12,181 nt of DNA from Planctomycetota bacterium (lineage in GTDB: Bacteria; Planctomycetota; Phycisphaerae; WQYP01). Position 1 is the first letter of the stretch. Every line of letters starts with the position of its first letter. The translations under genes were made by a program, and so were the position numbers. Below the pieces are notes generated by a model. It saw only the letters and a program-made list of their open reading frames with translations. It was not told where the DNA came from and ran no database searches. Shown in pieces: positions 8,170 through 12,181 of this stretch. The DNA lies in contig JAJZGH010000143.1 in the NCBI GenBank assembly GCA_021798635.1, forward strand, positions 1-12,181, given 5' to 3'.

Positions 8170-9642
8170 ATGGGCGATTATCTTTGCGTAACAGTCCAAT
8201 GGGTAACCGATCGTTACCACGGCGTTCAGTCCGATGGGGAAACTCCGGAATGGCCTCCATCCCCTTTCCGCTTATTCCAGACCCTTCTTGCCAGCGGCTT
8301 GCGCACGGGGTCGAAAAACGATGTCTCGGCCACGCTGCAATGGTTCGAAAAAAATCCCACACCAGAGATAATCGCCGCTAACACCGAGATCGGCACCACG
8401 CGGAACCACTTTGTCCCGGATAACGATAACTCGCTTTCACATCGGCGAAGCTCATTTCGAAAATTTCACCCGTCAATCTTCCTCGGGGAGTCTCCGCACC
8501 AAGTGTCAGTTCATTATCTCTGGGACGTTCAAACCATGGGCACCTTGCCGTTCAGGGAACTTACCAATTTGGTGAATTGCATCGGTTGTTTTGGATGGGC
8601 AGTCGATTTTGCGTTTGCCAGAGCTTTATTCGCCACATCTGCCGAGGTCAGTGACATTAAGGGTACTCGGTGGACGCCACGCCCGCAGGTTCTACCGAGT
8701 GCCGATGCCCTTCGTGTTCCTAGGGCAGGTTCACTTAGCGACCTGCATTATGCCTACTCGAAAAATGTATGCCGCATTATTGATTTCACCGAGCGACGCG
8801 GCACGATTCGCCCCAAAATATTTGACCGCGTGGTTTACACTAATTCCGCGCGGCCGCTCGGCAGGCCTTGCCAATTATTTTCCCTCCGTACCACCACCGG
8901 TGAATTATCACGCGAACCCCAAGCCAAACTTATGCACGTCGCCGGAATGGTCCGCCACGCCGCCATTGCGGCGATGAGAGCCTGCCCGCCGCCCGGCGCG
9001 CCCGATCCGGCAAAATGGATAGAAACCTCCGCGGCGGGTCATCGCAACGGCAACGACAATCACCACCAATTTTCCTATGTGCCACTGCCGTCCATTGGGC
9101 ACCCCCACGCGGACTGCGATATCCGCCGCGTTATGATCGTTGCGCCATTCGACCAGGAATCAAACCTTCGCCATCTTGCCCAGCAACTTAACGGATGGCG
9201 GTTCGAGCGCGAAGGCGGCGGCGAAGCGCCCATTCTCGAGCAAATCCGCGATGATAATGTTACCCGCCAATACACTGACCGTTCCGCGACGTGGGCAACT
9301 GTCACCCCGATTATTTTACCGGGCCATGACGACCATAAGCCGGCCAAAACCAAAAAGCTGCTGGACACAGCATTGCGGCAAAGCGGTGTTGAACAGCCCT
9401 GTGAATTCACATGGAGTTCCATGCCCAATTTTCGGCACAGCCTGCCCGCATTTAAACATGACCGGCAAGGCCGTCATATCGGTTACTTCCGGCCAAACCA
9501 TCTGGACAAATTCACCCTGGTTCATGCCCGCCTGACATTCACAACCCCCGTCCCCGGCCCCATGATCATTGGTGCCGGGCGGCATTGTGGGTTTGGGGTC
9601 TGTGCCGTAGTGGATGCCGCCACCCGTGATGCGGATTTTTGA
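8170..9642 (+). CDS. csb2: Csb2, Cas5-Cas6 fusion (GSU0054 family)
   Basis: This 490-aa protein combines the Cas5-like cap that holds the crRNA 5' handle with a Cas6-like endonuclease that would process the CRISPR transcript. The N-terminal part has the family signature TDRYHGVQSDG and EWPPSPFRLFQTLLAS (residues 13-42). The extreme C-terminus carries the Gly-rich RAMP motif IIGAGRHCGFGVC (residues 466-478), with His472 a possible catalytic or RNA-contacting residue. The central region is rich in His and Asn (GHRNGNDNHHQF), and no separate cas6 gene is visible nearby. The length is typical of the family. The start lies 2 bp after the csb1 stop with AGAGGG upstream. In the relatives I know, cas4-cas1 follows closely; here a transposase unit begins 15 bp after the stop. 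Confidence 0.94.
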   Translation: MGDYLCVTVQWVTDRYHGVQSDGETPEWPPSPFRLFQTLLASGLRTGSKNDVSATLQWFEKNPTPEIIAANTEIGTTRNHFVPDNDNSLSHRRSSFRKFHPSIFLGESPHQVSVHYLWDVQTMGTLPFRELTNLVNCIGCFGWAVDFAFARALFATSAEVSDIKGTRWTPRPQVLPSADALRVPRAGSLSDLHYAYSKNVCRIIDFTERRGTIRPKIFDRVVYTNSARPLGRPCQLFSLRTTTGELSREPQAKLMHVAGMVRHAAIAAMRACPPPGAPDPAKWIETSAAGHRNGNDNHHQFSYVPLPSIGHPHADCDIRRVMIVAPFDQESNLRHLAQQLNGWRFEREGGGEAPILEQIRDDNVTRQYTDRSATWATVTPIILPGHDDHKPAKTKKLLDTALRQSGVEQPCEFTWSSMPNFRHSLPAFKHDRQGRHIGYFRPNHLDKFTLVHARLTFTTPVPGPMIIGAGRHCGFGVCAVVDAATRDADF

Positions 9643-9657
9643 AGGATTGTGATATTG

Positions 9658-9690
9658 CCCGCACCGCAGGCGGATGCGGCTAACCGGGGG
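9658..9690 (+). repeat. Left arm of the 33-bp inverted repeat (REP-like hairpin)
   Basis: This arm is the exact reverse complement of 10262-10294; the identity stops on both sides at 33 bp. Bases 9659-9679 fold into a hairpin: CCGCA pairs with TGCGG, then CCG with CGG, around a CAGG loop, with one bulged A at 9674. A bulged stem of this size is typical of REP elements. CTAAC follows the stem, the complement of the GTTAG beside the right hairpin. It begins 15 bp after the csb2 stop. Confidence 0.92.
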
Positions 9691-9711
9691 CGTGTTCGCC
9701 GGGAGGGTTTT

Positions 9712-10272
9712 ATGATTGTTGCCTACCATAGTATTTTCTGCGCTTACGGGTTCTGGTTGCCCAATGATCCGCGCGGATCATGGTCGGATTTTGTCGGGGC
9801 CTGGGAATTGTTCCTTGCCGCCGGGCCGGCCACGCACTGTGGTGCCCGGCGTTCCGTGGCGGGTGCTGCCCATGATCGTGCGGTTCGCGACGCCGGAAAA
9901 AATGCCCTTCTTTATCCGCCCATGCGTTTTGATTTTCGGCAAATCCAATCCATTGCCAATGGATTTGCGGTCGCGTGCAACGACGCTGACTTCCATGTTC
10001 TGGCCTGCGCCATCATGCCCGACCACGTCCATCTTGTGACGCGCCGGCACCCCCGCGACATTGAAACCATCGTCGGCCACTTCCGCAGCCGGGCCACCAA
10101 AGAACTGGGGAAAAATGCCATTCGGCCCGACCAGCCCATCTGGGCGAAAAAAAGTTGGAACCGTTATCTCGATCCGCCGGACCTGCGGCCGGCAATCGCC
10201 TACGTCAATAATAATCCCCGCCGCGCCGGCATTGCCCCGCAATCCTGGCCCTTCGTCGAACCCCCCGGTTAG
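9712..10272 (+). CDS. REP-associated tyrosine transposase (RAYT, Y1_Tnp / IS200-like family)
   Basis: This 186-aa single-strand DNA transposase of the HUH class would recognise and nick REP hairpins. The HUH motif is PDHVHLV with His105 and His107. The probable catalytic tyrosine is Tyr164 in AIAYVNNNPRRAG, the usual place near the C-terminus. The N-terminus has YHSIFCAYGFWLPNDPRGSW, with a WELF segment next, a pattern I know from a RAYT subgroup common in planctomycetes. All catalytic residues are present, so the enzyme may be active. The ATG at 9712 is supported by GGGAGGG five bases upstream; a GTG at 9649 is in frame but would translate through the left repeat and lacks a properly spaced Shine-Dalgarno. 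The TAG stop lies inside the right REP arm, so the last residues Pro-Pro-Gly are encoded at the repeat border. Confidence 0.95.
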   Translation: MIVAYHSIFCAYGFWLPNDPRGSWSDFVGAWELFLAAGPATHCGARRSVAGAAHDRAVRDAGKNALLYPPMRFDFRQIQSIANGFAVACNDADFHVLACAIMPDHVHLVTRRHPRDIETIVGHFRSRATKELGKNAIRPDQPIWAKKSWNRYLDPPDLRPAIAYVNNNPRRAGIAPQSWPFVEPPG

Positions 10273-10294
10273 CCGCATCCGCCTGCGGTGCGGG
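10262..10294 (-). repeat. Right arm of the 33-bp inverted repeat (REP-like hairpin)
   Basis: This arm is a perfect inverted copy of 9658-9690. The hairpin is at 10273-10293: CCGCA with TGCGG and CCG with CGG around a CCTG loop, with a bulged T at 10278. GTTAG stands directly 5' of the stem, comparable to the GTAG or GGAG tetranucleotide that precedes known REPs and is read by RAYTs. Its first bases encode the transposase C-terminus and TAG stop. Confidence 0.92.
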
Positions 10295-10386
10295 TCTCGT
10301 CGTGGTTCCCCTACGGTTAAACATCACCACCCACGTCTCCCGCTGCCCCAATTATCGGCCCCTGCCGTCCCATAATCGCAAAATAT

Positions 10387-10416
10387 TTGCCCTTACCCAC
10401 ACACATGTTCTATTCT
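10387..10416 (+). promoter_or_regulatory. Possible weak promoter for cas4-cas1
   Basis: TTGCCC (10387-10392) and TATTCT (10411-10416) are 18 bp apart and match the sigma70 hexamers at four of six positions each. If used, transcription would start near 10423 and pass the hairpin at 10451-10475 before cas4-cas1. A match of this quality is expected by chance fairly often. Confidence 0.25.
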
Positions 10417-10450
10417 TGATATGGATACGCATTACCAGAATCTCGGACGG

Positions 10451-10475
10451 CCCGAAATTGTCGGGTGCATTTTTT
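10451..10475 (+). terminator. Terminator- or attenuator-like hairpin ahead of cas4-cas1
   Basis: CCCGA (10451-10455) pairs with TCGGG (10461-10465) around a 5-base loop, and six T residues follow at 10470-10475 after a short spacer. The stem is only 5 bp, so as a terminator it would be weak. It lies between the transposase and cas4-cas1 and could end the upstream transcript or reduce readthrough into the adaptation gene. Confidence 0.35.
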
Positions 10476-10534
10476 AACGCATGGCGCGAACACGTTTTGT
10501 TTTCCGTAGCCATGGGTCTTTCGGAGGTTGGGAC

Positions 10535-12181
10535 ATGGACGAATATTTATGGCCGGCGCGGCATGTCGCGGAATACGCCTATTGTCCGCGTTTATTTTAT
10601 CTCATGGAAGTGGAAGGAATTTATTACCCCAGCGCCGATACGGAAAAAGGTAAAGCGGTGCATAAACGCGTGGACAAACCGAGCGCCGCCAACAATGGTC
10701 ACGGAACCGAACCCGATGGCGATGCTCTACCACCTGATCCGGATAAGCCAAAATCCGTGCGCAGCTTGGCATTAACCAGCCAGAAACTGGGGCTGACCGC
10801 AACTCTGGATATTGCCGAAATCAACGGCACGGTGGCTGTCCCTGTTGAATACCGCAAAGGCCGCCCGCAATATACATCTGCTCCCCCGCCGCCGGATGAT
10901 CCCGGCGAATCCGATTCCGATTCGGTGCTGCCGCCGGCGGTTCCATGGCCGACGGATCGCGTGCAGGCCGGTTTGCAGGCAATACTGCTGGAGGAGGCGG
11001 GATATCAAGTGCCCAGCGTTACGCTGTACTATGCCGCTGAACGCCGCCGCATCGAATTGCCCGTGCTGGACGATTTACGCCACGAGGCGTTGGCCACCCT
11101 GCAAGCGGCCCGTGCCTGCGCCGATGGTCCACGGCCCGCACCCCTGGTCAATGATGCCAAATGTCCCCGCTGTTCTCTGCAACCGTTTTGTCTACCCGAT
11201 GAAGTTAATTTTGAACGCACCACTGCCATCAGCCCGCGGAAGCTCTGGCCGCCGCGGGATGACGCCATTCACCTTGTGGCCCAGCGCGAAGGCGTGCATA
11301 TCGGCGTGCGCGGAATGTCGCTGCGCGTGACGGACAAAGGCGGCAAACTGGCACGGGAAATTCCGCTGGCCAATCTGGAATCCCTGGGAGTGCTCGGTGG
11401 AGTACAAGTTTCCACGCAGGCTTTATGTGCGTTGGCGGACCAGAATATTCCCGTGGCATTTTTATCCGCAGCGGGTCGGCTTATCACCATGACGGATCCC
11501 ATGAATCCGGTCAGTGCGTTGATTCGCCAGGCCCAGGTGCAAAAATTTGCCGATCCGGTTGCCGCACTGGAATTATCGCGCGCTTTGGTGGCTGCCAAAA
11601 TAAGCAATCAACGCACAATTCTTATGCGCAACCGTAAAGACCTTGATCAACGCGCTTCGGATGATTTGCGAACATTGGCCGAGCGGGTGGGCACGTGCAA
11701 GAGTGCCGAAAGCATGTTGGGTCTGGAGGGGCAGGCGGCGGCTATTTATTTCGGCAATTTCGGCGCGATATTCTCTCCGCCATTTTCCGAACTGTTCCAA
11801 GCCAATGGGCGACAGCGCCGACCACCGCCTGATCCGATCAATGCCGTACTTTCCTGGGGATACACCGTGCTGGTGCATGAATGTGTTTCCGCATTGCGCC
11901 TGGCCGGGCTGGAGCCGATGATGGGCGCGTTTCATAAGCCCCGGCCCGGCAAGCCGGCTTTGGCGCTGGATCTTATGGAGCCTTTCCGGCCATTGGTTGC
12001 GGATTCGATCGCCATTTCCACGTTTAATCGCGACGAATTAACCCAAGGCCATTTTATACAAACCGCGGCGGGTTGCTCGTTAACCGATGCAGGGCGGGGA
12101 GCTTTTTTTGGAGCATGGGGCCGGCGGATGGATACCGAAGTGACACATCCGGTATTTGAATACCGTTTAAGTTACCGCCGG
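10535..12181 (+). CDS. cas4-cas1: Cas4-Cas1 fusion, spacer acquisition nuclease-integrase, C-terminus cut by the window
   Basis: The frame is open for 549 codons to the last base; judging from the I-U relatives I know, only a short C-terminal part is missing. The Cas4 half (residues 1 to about 220) is a RecB-like nuclease that trims prespacers and checks the PAM. It has the cluster cysteines Cys17 (YCPRLFYL), Cys210, Cys213 and Cys219 (CPRCSLQPFC), and nuclease residues His43, Asp92, Glu105 and Lys108 (VEYRKG). The Cas1 half (from about residue 225) is the integrase, with metal ligands Glu398 (GLEG), His467 (GAFHKP) and Asp479 (LDLMEPFRP, with Glu482 nearby). All catalytic residues are present. 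The ATG at 10535 has GGAGG seven bases upstream. Two low-complexity inserts in the Cas4 half (about 50-72 and 113-131) are rich in Pro, Asp and Gly. cas2 and the CRISPR array should follow outside the window. Confidence 0.97.
   Translation, partial: MDEYLWPARHVAEYAYCPRLFYLMEVEGIYYPSADTEKGKAVHKRVDKPSAANNGHGTEPDGDALPPDPDKPKSVRSLALTSQKLGLTATLDIAEINGTVAVPVEYRKGRPQYTSAPPPPDDPGESDSDSVLPPAVPWPTDRVQAGLQAILLEEAGYQVPSVTLYYAAERRRIELPVLDDLRHEALATLQAARACADGPRPAPLVNDAKCPRCSLQPFCLPDEVNFERTTAISPRKLWPPRDDAIHLVAQREGVHIGVRGMSLRVTDKGGKLAREIPLANLESLGVLGGVQVSTQALCALADQNIPVAFLSAAGRLITMTDPMNPVSALIRQAQVQKFADPVAALELSRALVAAKISNQRTILMRNRKDLDQRASDDLRTLAERVGTCKSAESMLGLEGQAAAIYFGNFGAIFSPPFSELFQANGRQRRPPPDPINAVLSWGYTVLVHECVSALRLAGLEPMMGAFHKPRPGKPALALDLMEPFRPLVADSIAISTFNRDELTQGHFIQTAAGCSLTDAGRGAFFGAWGRRMDTEVTHPVFEYRLSYRR

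Larger units (their letters stand above)
9658..10294 (+). mobile_element. REP-RAYT unit: transposase gene bracketed by perfect 33-bp inverted REP-like repeats
   Basis: The unit is 637 bp: two inverted 33-bp arms enclosing one IS200-like tyrosine transposase gene. RAYT genes are usually single-copy, domesticated relatives of IS200/IS605 transposases that are flanked by, and thought to spread, REP palindromes. No target-site duplication is visible, as expected for this class. It separates the interference genes from cas4-cas1 but breaks no open reading frame. Whether the unit moves as one piece, or only the REP copies move, cannot be told here. Confidence 0.85.
10295..10534. other. Gene-free stretch between the RAYT unit and cas4-cas1
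   Basis: These 240 bp hold no convincing gene; an open frame running from about 10302 into cas4-cas1 is in a different frame and has no known motifs. It contains a possible weak promoter and a terminator-like hairpin, listed separately. No CRISPR repeats are seen. Confidence 0.6.

Noticed and set aside
9649..9711. GTG start for the transposase adding 21 residues
   Set aside because: It would translate through the left REP arm and has no properly spaced Shine-Dalgarno, whereas the ATG at 9712 has GGGAGGG five bases upstream.
10262..10294. Start of a CRISPR array at the short palindromic repeat
   Set aside because: There are only two copies, in inverted orientation and about 570 bp apart around a transposase gene. 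A CRISPR array has direct repeats with short, regular spacers, and none occurs in the window.
10423..10534. cas4-cas1 start at the ATG at 10512
   Set aside because: It is 23 bases upstream of 10535 and therefore out of frame; the ATG at 10535 has GGAGG at good spacing and opens directly into the Cas4 sequence.
10302..10775. 157-aa open frame overlapping the start of cas4-cas1
   Set aside because: It shares 240 bp with the cas4-cas1 reading frame in another frame, has no recognisable motif and has no Shine-Dalgarno. The Cas4 frame is unambiguous.

Overview
The window carries two unrelated blocks on opposite strands, separated by a divergent intergenic region of about 470 bp. The likely source is a hopanoid-making Gram-negative bacterium, with Planctomycetota my first guess. 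The reasons are HpnH, a TolC-type outer-membrane lipoprotein, weak Shine-Dalgarno sites on several genes, and a REP-associated transposase with the N-terminal motif YGFWLPNDPRGSWSDFV, which I associate with planctomycete genomes. Deltaproteobacteria (the Geobacter-type cas layout), Acidobacteria or Verrucomicrobia are not excluded.

Left block (minus strand, 1-3054): hpnH (radical SAM adenosylhopane synthase), then a 140-aa protein of unknown function, then a TolC-family outer-membrane efflux lipoprotein that runs off the left edge. Gaps of 35-37 bp suggest one transcript.

Right block (plus strand, 3431-12181): a type I CRISPR-Cas locus of the former subtype I-U, GSU/Dpsyc variety (now grouped with I-G). 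The order is cas3 (helicase followed by C-terminal HD), csb3 (GSU0052 family, the small Cas8-like candidate), csb1 (Cas7), csb2 (Cas5-Cas6 fusion) and then a cas4-cas1 fusion that is cut by the right edge. The four interference genes are tightly coupled: 8-bp overlap, ATGA overlap, then a 2-bp gap. A strong sigma70-like promoter (TTGACA, 17 bp, CATACT) precedes cas3. No csx17, cas2 or CRISPR array is in the window; the last two would be expected just past the right edge.

The most notable structure is a REP-associated tyrosine transposase (RAYT) gene placed exactly between the interference genes and the adaptation gene. It is bracketed by a perfect 33-bp inverted repeat at 9658-9690 and 10262-10294. 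Each arm folds as a bulged REP-type hairpin, and the right arm supplies the transposase stop codon. After it comes a 240-bp gene-free stretch with a possible weak promoter and a terminator- or attenuator-like hairpin ahead of cas4-cas1. The adaptation module may therefore be transcribed separately from the interference module.
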